A DNA stretch of 64,000 bases from contig ONLG01000003.1 of NCBI GenBank assembly GCA_900318625.1, forward strand, positions 1 to 64,000, read 5' to 3'. Source of the stretch: an uncultured Prevotella sp. (GTDB lineage: Bacteria; Bacteroidota; Bacteroidia; Bacteroidales; Bacteroidaceae). This document shows, in pieces, positions 17,634-26,179 of the stretch (position 1 is the first letter of the stretch; every line of letters starts with the position of its first letter). Both the position numbers and the translations under genes were made by a program. Below the pieces are notes generated by a model. It searched no databases, was not told where the DNA came from, and saw only the letters and a program-made list of their open reading frames with translations.

Positions 17634-18239
17634 ATGGACAAATATCTTATTTGTGGTCTGGGAAACCCCGGCACAGAATATGCCAATACCCGCCACAACA
17701 CTGGTTATATGGTATTGGACGCTTTTGCAAAGGCGTCCAATACTATTTTTGAAGACAAACGCTATGGCTTCATAGCCGAAACGTCAATCAAGGGACGCAA
17801 GGTCTTCCTGCTCAAGCCCACCACTTTTATGAACCTCAGCGGCAATGCTGTGCGCTATTGGCTCAACAAGGAGAACATCGACGAGAAGCGACTGCTTGTC
17901 GTGAGCGACGATGTGGCTCTGCCTTTGGGTGCTTTCCGCCTCAAGGCTGGCGGCTCCAACGGCGGACACAACGGCCTGGGACACATACAGCAGCTCATAG
18001 GACAAAACTATGCCCGGCTGAGAATGGGCATCGGAAACGAATATCAGCAGGGGCATCAGATTGACTGGGTGCTCGGCCAGTTCAGCGACGACGAGCTGCA
18101 ACTGCTGCAACCGCGCATCGAGACGGCAACCGACGTGATACGCAGCTTCGTGCTCGCCGGCATAGACGTTACCATGAACCAATATAATAAGGTGGGCAAG
18201 ACCGTGCCCCAACTCCCCGGAAAGGAAACTGAAGCATGA
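17634..18239 (+). CDS. pth: Peptidyl-tRNA hydrolase
   Basis: A 201-residue enzyme with GLGNPGTEYANTRHN (catalytic His21), FMNLSGNAV and GGSNGGHNGLGHI. It releases tRNA from prematurely ended peptidyl-tRNAs. The start at MDKYLICG fits family length better than an in-frame ATG 14 codons upstream. The stop overlaps the next start by 4 bp (ATGA). Confidence 0.95.
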   Translation: MDKYLICGLGNPGTEYANTRHNTGYMVLDAFAKASNTIFEDKRYGFIAETSIKGRKVFLLKPTTFMNLSGNAVRYWLNKENIDEKRLLVVSDDVALPLGAFRLKAGGSNGGHNGLGHIQQLIGQNYARLRMGIGNEYQQGHQIDWVLGQFSDDELQLLQPRIETATDVIRSFVLAGIDVTMNQYNKVGKTVPQLPGKETEA

Positions 18240-18724
18240 GACAGAAAGCAGCAAAAGGCAACCATCAGGCAGCCGACACTAACACGAGGTCCGGCGAAGG
18301 GGCTGTCCAGACAGCACGCGCCGACAAGTGGCTCTGGGCTGCGCGTATCTTCAAGACCCGCTCTATAGCTGCCGATGCCTGCAAAAACGGACGTATCACC
18401 AAGGATGGCATAACCATTAAGCCGTCGCATCTGCTGAAAACGGGCGAAGTGGTAAGCGTCAAGAAACCGCCCATCACCTACTCGTTCCGCATACTCAAGC
18501 CCATAGAGCAGCGCGTGGGAGCCAAGCTTCTGCCCGAGATATACGAGAACGTGACCGACCCAAGCCAGTATGAGCTGCTGGAGATGAGCCGCATCAGCGG
18601 TTTCGTCGACCGCGCAAGAGGCACGGGAAGACCAACGAAGAAAGACCGCCGAGCCATCGATGCCTTCATCGACCCGGCACTCTTCGGCTTCGACTTCGAC
18701 GATGCTGACTTCAACGAAGACTAA
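18236..18724 (+). CDS. S4-domain RNA-binding protein (HslR-like)
   Basis: A 162-residue basic protein. After a disordered start (1-26), an S4 domain begins RADKWLWAARIFKTRSIAADACKNGRI and runs to about residue 95. The tail is acidic (DFDDADFNED). It is similar to Hsp15/HslR, which binds stalled 50S subunits carrying peptidyl-tRNA, and this suits its 4-bp overlap with pth. The exact role in Bacteroidota is inferred. Confidence 0.87.
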   Translation: MRQKAAKGNHQAADTNTRSGEGAVQTARADKWLWAARIFKTRSIAADACKNGRITKDGITIKPSHLLKTGEVVSVKKPPITYSFRILKPIEQRVGAKLLPEIYENVTDPSQYELLEMSRISGFVDRARGTGRPTKKDRRAIDAFIDPALFGFDFDDADFNED

Positions 18725-18767
18725 GAACAATCACATAAATACTGACAACCACAACATCTTTCCCAAC

Positions 18768-19343
18768 ATGACAAAAACTAATATCGCCATCTTTGCATCA
18801 GGCAGTGGCACCAACTGCGAGAACATAATCCGCTATTTTGCCAACCACGATAGCATCTGCGTCGCCGTGGTGCTATGCAACAAGGCCGATGCCGGTGCGC
18901 TCGAGCGCGCCAAACGACTGGGGGTGCCTGCCATCTACCTGAACAAGGAGGGGTTCAACAGCCACCAGCAGATGTCGGCACTGCTCTCGCAGTACGACGT
19001 TAACTTCATTGTGCTGGCCGGATTTCTGCTCATGGTGCCCGATTTCCTGATAAAAGAGTTCCACCACCGCATGATAAACATCCACCCTGCCCTGCTTCCC
19101 AAGTACGGCGGCAAGGGTATGTATGGCCATCATGTGCATGAGGCGGTATGCAAAGCCGGCGAGAAAGAGACCGGGTTCACCGTGCACTGGGTGAGCGAGG
19201 TGTGCGACGGCGGAGAGATAATAGCCCAGGTGAAGACTGCACTCACGTCCGACGACACCCCGGAAACTATAGCTGCGAAAGAGCACGTGCTGGAAATGGA
19301 TCATTTCCCTCGCATCATTGAGGAGATTATCAGCTGCCGATAG
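18768..19343 (+). CDS. purN: Phosphoribosylglycinamide formyltransferase
   Basis: A 191-residue enzyme with IFASGSGTNCENI, the catalytic region INIHPALLPKYGGKGMYG, and GFTVHWVSEVCDGGEIIAQ. It transfers formyl from 10-formyl-THF to GAR in purine synthesis. The ATG at 18768 was chosen because earlier in-frame codons lie within the previous gene's 3' end. Confidence 0.93.
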   Translation: MTKTNIAIFASGSGTNCENIIRYFANHDSICVAVVLCNKADAGALERAKRLGVPAIYLNKEGFNSHQQMSALLSQYDVNFIVLAGFLLMVPDFLIKEFHHRMINIHPALLPKYGGKGMYGHHVHEAVCKAGEKETGFTVHWVSEVCDGGEIIAQVKTALTSDDTPETIAAKEHVLEMDHFPRIIEEIISCR

Positions 19344-19364
19344 ATGATGTAAGAAGGGAGACTG

Positions 19365-19433
19365 TTAGGGGTGAGACGGTTAGAGGATAGTGCCATAAGC
19401 TGAAGAACTTACCTCTAACCGCCTCACCCCTAA
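19365..19433. terminator. Long hairpin between purN and the outer-membrane gene
   Basis: Arms 19365-19386 and 19412-19433 pair over 22 bp with one mismatch (TTAGGGGTGAGACGGTTAGA against its complement). The right arm is part of a direct duplication, CTAACCGCCTCACC then CTAACCGTCTCACC. There is no clear T-tract, but its place between converging genes suggests a bidirectional terminator. Confidence 0.6.
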
Positions 19434-19456
19434 CCGTCTCACCTCGGAACATTCCA

Positions 19457-22417
19457 TTACATTCCCCCGAAGCCACCGCCGGGCCTGCCGCCACCGAAGC
19501 CGCCACGTCCCCCGGGACGCTGTCCGCCACCAGTGCGCGGCCCCATGCCGGGTCCTTCGCGGTCGAAGCCGGGACGGTCGCCACGTGGCTTGTCGGCACT
19601 TTTGCCTCCGAAGAGGTTGAACTGATACGTCGCACGGAACATCACGTAAGAATTGATGGAGTTATACTCGGTATCGGTGCGCTGCATGGCATTGATTACT
19701 CGCGAGATATTGCTCTGGTTGCGCAGTATGTCGTAGAACTGCACGCTCAGCGTGAGGGCATTGTTTCTCAGCAAGCCCTGGCTTATCTGAGCGTTCCACA
19801 CCAGCTCATTGGTGTTCATCGACGCGTCGCTGTAGCCTCGCCTGCTGTTCTGGTGCAGGTCGGTCGACACGGTCATTCCCCAAGGCAACGTCAGGTTGAT
19901 GTTTCCGCCGTAGGCAAACTGCCATGTGTTCATGTTTGCCGACTGCTGAAGCTTGTTCTTAGAGTGAGTGTAGTTCAGCGAACCGTCGAGTTCCACCTCA
20001 ATCCACGAGCCTCTGAAGCTTGCCGCAAGGCGTTCGCCAAGCGAGAGCGAGTTCGTGATGTTCTTCTGCGAGTCGCTGTTCTTGTCGAGGCTGAGGTAGC
20101 CCACATAGTGATTGAAGCCACCGGTGGTGAAGGTGTTCACGTTCCACACTCCCACGCTGTCGATGCTGGTGTTGAACATGAAGGCTGCATTGATGTCCCA
20201 GTTGCCGTTGATATTCTCCGGCTGAGTGGTGCGCCCACCCGTCTCGGCATCGTATGTCACCTTATTAGATATGCTGTTGCGCGTGTTGGAGTAGTTGAGG
20301 AAGGTCATTATAGCGCGCTGGTGGCTCTGCTGATAAGTGTTGTAGAACAGTCGCAGGCGGTTGGTGAAGGCCGGTTTCAGTCCCGGATTACCCATCTTCA
20401 CGTTCAGCGGGTCGCTGTCGTCCACAATGTCGAGCAGGTCCGACATACTCGGCTGCGAGGTCGTTCCGCGATAGTTGAGTCGCAGGTTCGACTGCGCACT
20501 TATCTTGTAGCGGAAGTCCAGCGTAGGACTCCAGTTCACCACATTGCGCTTCATGTCGACATGCGTGCCGAGATAGTCCTGCTGATAGCGCGTATGCTGC
20601 GGTTGCAGCATCACTCCCACGTTCAGCCTGTAGTCCTTCTGGTTCATGCGCAGCATCACCTGGGCATCGTGAGTGTATGTGCGATACTCCGAATAGCGGC
20701 TCAGGTCGTCGTCTTTATATGTCTCTATCGGCTGCGGCAGCAGTGACAGATAGCTGTTCCATCCGCGATACTCGGGAGTGATGCCCGAGAAATATCCCTC
20801 GCCCAGGTCCGAGAAATCGTAGGTTGAGCGGTCGCTCTTGTTGAAGCCGTAGGTGTATTTGTAGCTGAACTGCAGGTAGGTGCGGCTCGCAATAGGCTCG
20901 CTGTAGGTAGCCTGCACCGAATAGGTGTGGCTCTTGGTTGGCATCAGGTTGTAGCGGTTTGTCTGATAGCTCTTGTCGAGCAGGTAGAGATGCACATCCT
21001 GCAACGACAGCGAGGTAGACTTGCTGTCCTTGAGGCTCATTTCTCCGCGCAGCGTCACGTTGCGTCCGCTCTGGCTTAGCCTGCGGTTTAGCTGCAACGA
21101 TGCCCCGGCACTCTTGTCCGAACCGTATGTGATGCTCTTCGTCTTCTGAGTGTTCACCACCACGCCCAGCTCGTTCATCTTGGCTATGGCAGCCTCCTCG
21201 AGTGGAGACTCGTCGTATTTGTACGGGTCTTCGTTGAACGATGCCTGCGTGCTCCAGCTTTTGCCGTCGCTCGTGGTAATCTGCGCATTAGGGCGGAACA
21301 TGATGTTGGTCATCGAGTCGGGTGTCCACTCCAGTCTGTAGCGGAAGTCCCACGAGTTTGAACGGGTGTACTTCTGCGACAGACTGTTGGTGAAGGCTCC
21401 CGAGGTGCTGACGAAGTTCTCGCTGGCCGAGCGTGCGTAGATGTCGCCGTTGCGGTGGTTCCAGCGCAGCGAGCCGTCCATCTTCAGCTTGCCGTAGTCG
21501 TAGTTCATGTTCAGACCTATCATCTTAGAGTCGTTCAGTCCCTCGCGCCTCTGGCCGAAGCCCCCTCGCGGACCGCCGCCGAAGCCCATGTCGTTCACGT
21601 TGTTGGCATCGCCCACGAGCATCAGGCGCAGGCGGTCGTTGAAGTAGGCACCCATCAGCTTTTCGCTATAGCGACCTCGCGTGCCTATCGAGGCTGTGAC
21701 GTTGCCGAAGAGCCCCTTGTTCATGCCGCGCTTTATTCCGAAGTCGAGCACCGTCTGCTCGTCGCCGTCGTCGATACCCGTCACGCGAGCCAGGTCGCTC
21801 TGCTGGTCATATGCCTTCACGCGCTCCACGATGCTCGTGGGCAGGTTCTTCAGAGCCGTCTTGGTGTCGCCCGTCATAAACTCCTTGCCGTCGACGAGTA
21901 TCTTCTTCACCTCCTTGCCGTTGATTTTTATCGTTCCGTCGTCGCTCACCTCGGCTCCCGGCAGCTTCTTCACGAGTGCTTCGAGCGTTGAACCCTCCGG
22001 CACACGATAGGCCGAGGCGTTGTACTGGAAGGTGTCGCCACGCAGCACCACCTTCGCTGCCTGCCCCGTTACGGTGGCTCCCTTGAGCATCACGGCATCG
22101 GCGCCCATCTCTATGGTGCCCATGTCGGTGGGTTTGTCGGCCTCAACGGTGATGTTACGCGTGAGCTGCTTGTAGCCCACCGACGTGAACTTCACTATAT
22201 ACTTGCCAGCCTCTACGCCCTCGAGCGCAAACTCGCCGTTGTCCGACGAGATGCCGCCCGTCACGAATGTGCTGTCGGTTTTCAGCAGCTGCACCGTCAC
22301 AAAGGGCACACCCTCGCGCGTGTCGCGGTCCTGCAGCCATCCTTTCACGGTGGCTTCCTGCGCCATAGCCACGGTGGCTGTGAGCAGCAAGAGCAGTGTC
22401 ATCAGTTTCCTATTCAT
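19457..22417 (-). CDS. Outer-membrane beta-barrel protein, TonB-dependent-receptor-like, with Gly-rich tail
   Basis: A 986-residue protein: signal peptide (1-19, ending AMAQ), a carboxypeptidase-regulatory-like domain (20-110; VKGWLQDRDTREGVPFVTVQL, GKYIVKFTSVGYKQL), a plug-like region (about 115-230; LEALVKKLPGAEVSDDGTIKINGKEV), then a large beta-barrel of the OMP_b-brl_3 type. Such proteins take up or export unknown ligands. The barrel strand ATYQFNLFGGK, which would normally end the protein, is followed by about 45 residues rich in Gly, Arg and Pro. No SusD-like partner is adjacent. Confidence 0.85.
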   Translation of the reverse strand: MNRKLMTLLLLLTATVAMAQEATVKGWLQDRDTREGVPFVTVQLLKTDSTFVTGGISSDNGEFALEGVEAGKYIVKFTSVGYKQLTRNITVEADKPTDMGTIEMGADAVMLKGATVTGQAAKVVLRGDTFQYNASAYRVPEGSTLEALVKKLPGAEVSDDGTIKINGKEVKKILVDGKEFMTGDTKTALKNLPTSIVERVKAYDQQSDLARVTGIDDGDEQTVLDFGIKRGMNKGLFGNVTASIGTRGRYSEKLMGAYFNDRLRLMLVGDANNVNDMGFGGGPRGGFGQRREGLNDSKMIGLNMNYDYGKLKMDGSLRWNHRNGDIYARSASENFVSTSGAFTNSLSQKYTRSNSWDFRYRLEWTPDSMTNIMFRPNAQITTSDGKSWSTQASFNEDPYKYDESPLEEAAIAKMNELGVVVNTQKTKSITYGSDKSAGASLQLNRRLSQSGRNVTLRGEMSLKDSKSTSLSLQDVHLYLLDKSYQTNRYNLMPTKSHTYSVQATYSEPIASRTYLQFSYKYTYGFNKSDRSTYDFSDLGEGYFSGITPEYRGWNSYLSLLPQPIETYKDDDLSRYSEYRTYTHDAQVMLRMNQKDYRLNVGVMLQPQHTRYQQDYLGTHVDMKRNVVNWSPTLDFRYKISAQSNLRLNYRGTTSQPSMSDLLDIVDDSDPLNVKMGNPGLKPAFTNRLRLFYNTYQQSHQRAIMTFLNYSNTRNSISNKVTYDAETGGRTTQPENINGNWDINAAFMFNTSIDSVGVWNVNTFTTGGFNHYVGYLSLDKNSDSQKNITNSLSLGERLAASFRGSWIEVELDGSLNYTHSKNKLQQSANMNTWQFAYGGNINLTLPWGMTVSTDLHQNSRRGYSDASMNTNELVWNAQISQGLLRNNALTLSVQFYDILRNQSNISRVINAMQRTDTEYNSINSYVMFRATYQFNLFGGKSADKPRGDRPGFDREGPGMGPRTGGGQRPGGRGGFGGGRPGGGFGGM

Positions 22418-22796
22418 AGATTATCCGTCCGTTTTAGTTTTCAATACAGACTTTTTGACTGCCGCCACTCCTGAAAGTTTAACTCCGCCCGCCGTTTTTC
22501 AGCCAAAAGCCCTTTTCGTTCAGCCAACACGCCGATACACTTCACCACCAACAAGTGGGTGGTTCATACAAAAATCCCGTGTTTTCAAAGTCACTGATTG
22601 CTGGCTTCCACACCATAGAAATAATAAGGAAGTCATTCCAAACGGGCTGCTACTGTGCGCCCTTCGCTTATGGAACGCGCCAAAGATAGCAAAAAAGTTG
22701 CACACTGAAATATCGTTGTGCGCAATTTATTCGCACTTATTGTAAAAAAACTCTAAAAGAACAGCCCGTTTGCCCCACACTACCTTATTAAATACT
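22418..22796. other. Leader and promoter region of the outer-membrane barrel gene
   Basis: No gene is seen. The only good -7 element for the barrel gene is TATCTTTG at 22681-22688 on the minus strand, which would give a long leader of about 250 nt. A weak dyad TTGCACA-N14-TGCGCAA lies at 22698-22725, just upstream of that element. I see no recognisable riboswitch in the leader. Confidence 0.5.
22681..22688 (-). promoter_or_regulatory. -7 promoter element of the outer-membrane barrel gene
   Basis: Reads TATCTTTG on the minus strand. The distance to the start codon at 22417 implies an unusually long 5' leader. Confidence 0.5.
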
Positions 22797-22804
22797 TAAC
22801 TTTG
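22797..22804 (+). promoter_or_regulatory. -7 promoter element of aroB
   Basis: TAACTTTG, 50 bp before the ATG at 22855. It excludes the in-frame codon at 22804 as start. Confidence 0.65.
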
Positions 22805-22854
22805 TGGCAGCTATTAGCAGTTATGAAACAAACGAATTGAGAGAGGAAACAATC

Positions 22855-23946
22855 ATGGAGCAGAGAGTTATCATCACACAGAACTTCCAGAACGACCTTG
22901 CCATGGCGCTCGTAGAGTGCGAACGCGACCGCATCTTCGTTCTGACCGACGAGAACACCCATGCCAAATGCTGGCCTTTGCTCAGCAACTTCTACGGCCT
23001 GAAGCAAGCTCAGATCATCACTATCCCTGCCGGCGACGACAACAAATCTATCGAACAGCTGGCCTACGTGTGGCAAAAGCTGGGCGAAGGGGGGGCCACG
23101 CGCCACTCGTGCCTGATAAACCTCGGTGGCGGAATGGTCACTGACCTGGGCGGATTTGCAGCATCAACATTCAAGCGAGGCATCAACTTCATCAACATAC
23201 CCACCACGCTGCTCGCAATGGTCGACGCAAGCGTGGGCGGAAAGACGGGCATAAACTTCGGCGGACTGAAAAACGAGGTGGGCGTGTTCAGCGACAGCAA
23301 GTTCGTCATACTCAATGCCGACTTCCTCTCGACCCTCGACAAGGCCAACCTTCTCAGCGGCTATGCCGAGATGCTCAAGCACGGACTGATTGCCAACGAA
23401 CAGATGTGGGCCGAACTGACCACCTTCGACATTGCCGGAGAGCACACCGTGTGGCAGCGCCTGCAACGGATGGTTGCCGACTCGGTGCGCGTGAAGGAAC
23501 AGGTAGTGGCTGCCGACCCGCACGAGAAGGGTCTGCGCAAGGCCCTGAACCTGGGACACACCTTCGGACACGCCTTTGAGTCGTGGAGCTACGGCTTCGA
23601 GGAGCAGGGCACAAAAACCAAGGAGCACGGTCGCGAACCGCTGCTCCACGGCTATGCAGTGGCCTTCGGACTGATTGCCGAGCTATATCTCTCGGTGGTG
23701 AAGTGCGGCTTCCCCACCGAACAGATGCGCCAGACGGTGAGCTTCATACGCCAGCACTACGGCAACCTGCCCATAACCTGCGACGACTACGACAACATCA
23801 TCGCACTGATGCGCCACGACAAGAAGAACCGCGGCACTGACATCAACGTCACCTTGCTCGCAGGAATAGGACAGCTGCGCATCGACCAGACCATCGACGA
23901 GGAGATGATACGCGAGGCTCTGGACTTTGTCAGGGAGGACTTTTAG
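22855..23946 (+). CDS. aroB: 3-dehydroquinate synthase
   Basis: A 363-residue NAD-dependent enzyme with LINLGGGMVTDLGGFAASTFKRG, PTTLLAMVDASVGGKTGINF, SGYAEMLKHGLI (metal-site Glu) and LNLGHTFGHAFE (metal-site His residues). It makes 3-dehydroquinate from DAHP, step 2 of the shikimate pathway. queF follows 33 bp later and is probably co-transcribed. Confidence 0.95.
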   Translation: MEQRVIITQNFQNDLAMALVECERDRIFVLTDENTHAKCWPLLSNFYGLKQAQIITIPAGDDNKSIEQLAYVWQKLGEGGATRHSCLINLGGGMVTDLGGFAASTFKRGINFINIPTTLLAMVDASVGGKTGINFGGLKNEVGVFSDSKFVILNADFLSTLDKANLLSGYAEMLKHGLIANEQMWAELTTFDIAGEHTVWQRLQRMVADSVRVKEQVVAADPHEKGLRKALNLGHTFGHAFESWSYGFEEQGTKTKEHGREPLLHGYAVAFGLIAELYLSVVKCGFPTEQMRQTVSFIRQHYGNLPITCDDYDNIIALMRHDKKNRGTDINVTLLAGIGQLRIDQTIDEEMIREALDFVREDF

Positions 23947-23950
23947 TTTT

Positions 23951-23978
23951 AATGGATAGTGGATAATGGATAATGGAT
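23951..23978 (+). repeat. Short tandem repeat in the aroB-queF gap
   Basis: Imperfect tandem units of about 8-9 bp (TGGATAGTGGATAATGGA and continuation), ending next to the queF start. The repeat supplies several ATGs close to the initiation codon. Confidence 0.6.
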
Positions 23979-23979
23979 A

Positions 23980-24447
23980 ATGAATAACATGGATAAGAGA
24001 GAGAGAGAAGAGCTCAAGACACTGGGCGGCGACACACAATACCGCGACGACTATGCGCCCGAGGTGCTGGAATGGTTCGAGAACAAGCATCAAGGAAACG
24101 ACTACTGGGTGCGCTTCAACTGCCCGGAGTTCACTACGCTGTGCCCCATCACCGGGCAGCCAGACTTTGCGGAGATACGCATATCCTACATACCGGCTGT
24201 GAAGATGGTGGAAAGCAAGAGTCTGAAGCTCTATCTGTTCAGCTTCCGCAACCACGGCGACTTCCACGAAGACTGCGTGAACATCATCATGAAGGATCTC
24301 GTGAAGCTGCTCGAACCCAAATATCTTGAGGTGATGGGGCTTTTCACGCCGCGCGGCGGCATAAGCATCTGGCCCTACGCCAACTACGGACAGCCCGGAA
24401 CGAAGTACGAGAAACTGGCCGAAGAGCGGCTGATGAAGCAGGAATAG
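23980..24447 (+). CDS. queF: NADPH-dependent 7-cyano-7-deazaguanine reductase
   Basis: A 155-residue single-domain (YkvM-type) QueF: nucleophilic Cys55 in [13 protein letters not shown], Asp62, and [13 protein letters not shown]. It reduces preQ0 to preQ1 in queuosine synthesis. Start at 23980 or at the next Met (MDKRERE) cannot be separated; the tandem repeat upstream obscures the ribosome-binding site. It lies behind aroB. Confidence 0.94.
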   Translation: MNNMDKREREELKTLGGDTQYRDDYAPEVLEWFENKHQGNDYWVRFNCPEFTTLCPITGQPDFAEIRISYIPAVKMVESKSLKLYLFSFRNHGDFHEDCVNIIMKDLVKLLEPKYLEVMGLFTPRGGISIWPYANYGQPGTKYEKLAEERLMKQE

Positions 24448-24470
24448 CGGGACTTACAGTTAGGCAGAAT

Positions 24471-24642
24471 TTGAAATCTGCTTGAACTTTTTTAACTAAG
24501 CGTTATGCCGGAGTTGAAATCTGCCTGAACATTTTTAGCTAAACGTTATGCCGGAGTTGAAATCTGCTTGAACATTTTTAGCTAAACGCTATGCCGGATT
24601 TGAAATCTGCCTGAACTTTTTTAGCTAAGCGTTATGCCGGAT
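24471..24642. repeat. Four tandem 43-bp units (type 1)
   Basis: Units start at 24471, 24514, 24557 and 24600, each beginning TTGAAATCTGC(C/T)TGAAC and ending GTTATGCCGGA plus two or so bases, with few differences. Joined across units the sequence forms GCCGGATTTGAAATC-type half-palindromes. Confidence 0.9.
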
Positions 24643-25050
24643 TTGAAATCCGGCATCATCGAATATAAGGATTTATAATCCGGGAAAAAGAAATACAGAA
24701 TAAAAAACAGAGAAGAAGAAGGAACAGAAGAGCCGGATTACAAATCCTTATACACATTGCAGGCGGATTACAAATCCGCCTGAACATTTTTGGATGCCAG
24801 ATGCAGGCGGATTGCAAATCCGCCTGAACATGGGGGAAAAAGCTAAGCGTTATGCTGGATTTGAAATCCGGCATCATCGAATATAAGGATTTATAATCCG
24901 AAAAAAAGAAATACGGAATAAAAAACAGAAGAGAAGAAGGAACAGGAGTGCCGGATTACAAATCCTTATACACATTGCAGGCGGATTGCAAATCCGCCTG
25001 AACATTTAGGGTGCCAGATGCAGGCGGATTGCAAATCCGCCTGAACATTT
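24623..25050. repeat. Direct duplication of about 210 bp
   Basis: Segment 24623-24830 is repeated with few differences at 24841-25050. Both copies start AGCTAAGCGTTATG, contain a purine-rich middle (GAAGAAGGAACAG) and the palindromic units; the palindrome offset from the copy start is 138 bp in both. Confidence 0.85.
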
Positions 25051-25160
25051 AGGATGCCCGCTACAGGCGGATTACAAATCCGCCTGAACATTTAGGGTGC
25101 TCGTTGCAGGCGGATTACAAATCCGCCTGAACATTTAGGGTGCTCATTGCAGGTACTTGA
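24761..25160. repeat. 43-bp-period palindromic units (type 2)
   Basis: Units with core AGGCGGATT-N3-AATCCGCCT followed by GAACATTT start at 24761, 24805, 24979, 25022, 25065 and 25108, with a decayed one at 25151. From 24979 on the period is exactly 43 bp. The central trinucleotide is ACA or GCA. The sequence between cores is itself conserved (GGGTGC), so these are not repeat-spacer units. Confidence 0.9.
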
Positions 25161-25469
25161 AAATCCGCACATTGATGCGCAAAATGGACGAAAAACAAAC
25201 ATATCTCACTTTTAATACGCCATCACTTCCCAAACTAATCATATACCAACTTGACAAAAGCAAAGGCACGATGGTGCATCATTGCTATTAAGCTGGTTTG
25301 GAACTTCGATTGCCAAATATCCTTACAACGACCGTTTAAATACTCGTTTAAATGAAAGGAAAAGTGATTACAGGCAGAAAAATGCGAGTATTTTGCGGCC
25401 TTTTGACTTCCTTTTTTGAACAGTAATTGGTTGAAATAAAAAGGGCGGACTGCCATATAGAATATTACG

Positions 25470-25579
25470 GAGGGGGCTGTAAGGTTTCTCCGGGAGCCTT
25501 GGAGCATTGTTACGGGATAGTTGTAGTAATGTTACAGCAGCCCTGTAGCGTTGCTCCGGCTGCCTTGGAGAAAGTTTAC
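25470..25579. repeat. Five tandem 22-bp units, array B
   Basis: Units start at 25470, 25492, 25514, 25536 and 25558 and end in TTAC or CTCC. Shared words with arrays A and C are CCTTGGAGCATTGTTAC and GAGAAAGTTTAC. Lies in the gene-free region upstream of glmM's 3' end. Confidence 0.8.
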
Positions 25580-26025
25580 GGGGGCGGCTGTAATTTGCGG
25601 TTTGCCTGTGTGCATGGGGCTTCCAGGGGCCATGGCTTGGCAGCAGGCTGATTGCGCCCATTTGCCAAGGGCCACAGCAACCGCTCGGAAACGGTTGGTG
25701 AAACGGCGGATTGCCGGTGAAAGGAATGGCCCAGGCTGGCTTCCTGGAAGCATGAAATATCGGAAATAGGGTGTAAAAAGTGCTGAATGAACCATGTTGG
25801 GCTACCCTTTTATCAAGAATTTGGGAATAAAGGTGGCAGAAGAGGGCTTTCCCAGACCTGCAAAGAGGCCGTTTCTGTCCTGAAACAACAGTTTCGGGAA
25901 CCTCTTTTTCAGGCAATTTTATTTTACATTCATTGCCTTGTCGCAATTCAGTGAAACTGAGATTTTCGCCCCGAAATATGCATTGACACAATAGCCCAGG
26001 GCAACACCCGTGGTTCAGAAGATTG

Positions 26026-26033
26026 CAAAGATA
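26026..26033 (-). promoter_or_regulatory. Orphan -7 promoter element in the gene-free region
   Basis: Reads TATCTTTG on the minus strand, exact TAnnTTTG, but no convincing coding frame follows. A hairpin (arms 26039-26054 and 26073-26088, CCTGAAAGG/CCTTTCAGG and CAAAAG/CTTTTG) lies directly upstream. Confidence 0.35.
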
Positions 26034-26179
26034 AACACCCTGAAAGGACAAAAGCACTACTCTCTGGCAGTTCTTTTGCCCTTTCAGGACGATGATTGTG
26101 AACTATGTCCAGCAATCCTCAGGGCATTGCCCTGGAAGTGATCACTGGGAACGGGATTCTGATATTGCGTAAGGGATAG

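Larger units (their letters stand above)
24448..26179. other. Gene-free region of 1.7 kb, rich in repeats
   Basis: The largest gap in the window. The left 690 bp is a 43-bp-period repeat region (24471-25160). The middle contains 22-bp array B (25470-25579). The right part (25580-26179) has several hairpins and a perfect minus-strand -7 element but no protein-like frame: an open frame on the minus strand at 25368-26057 is low in secondary-structure-like pattern and resembles no family I know. It may contain a decayed element or an RNA. Confidence 0.6.

Noticed and set aside
22698..22725. Fifth copy of the synthetase-type dyad before the outer-membrane barrel gene
   Set aside because: It reads TTGCACA-N14-TGCGCAA: one arm mismatch and a spacer of 14 instead of 13, and there is no second dyad at 41 bp. 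Kept only as a weak possibility.
24471..25160. CRISPR array suggested by regular 43-bp units with palindromic repeats
   Set aside because: The sequence between the palindromic cores is nearly the same in all units, there are no unique spacers, and no cas genes are in the window.
25235..25507. Possible transposase remnant on the minus strand
   Set aside because: A short run (FHLNEYLNGRCKDIW) has a vaguely transposase-like look, but there is no catalytic motif, terminal inverted repeat or target duplication.
25368..26057. Possible 229-residue gene on the minus strand in the gene-free region
   Set aside because: Rich in Cys, Pro, Arg and Ser without hydrophobic periodicity or known motifs, passes through a 22-bp repeat array, and a promoter element lies inside its beginning.
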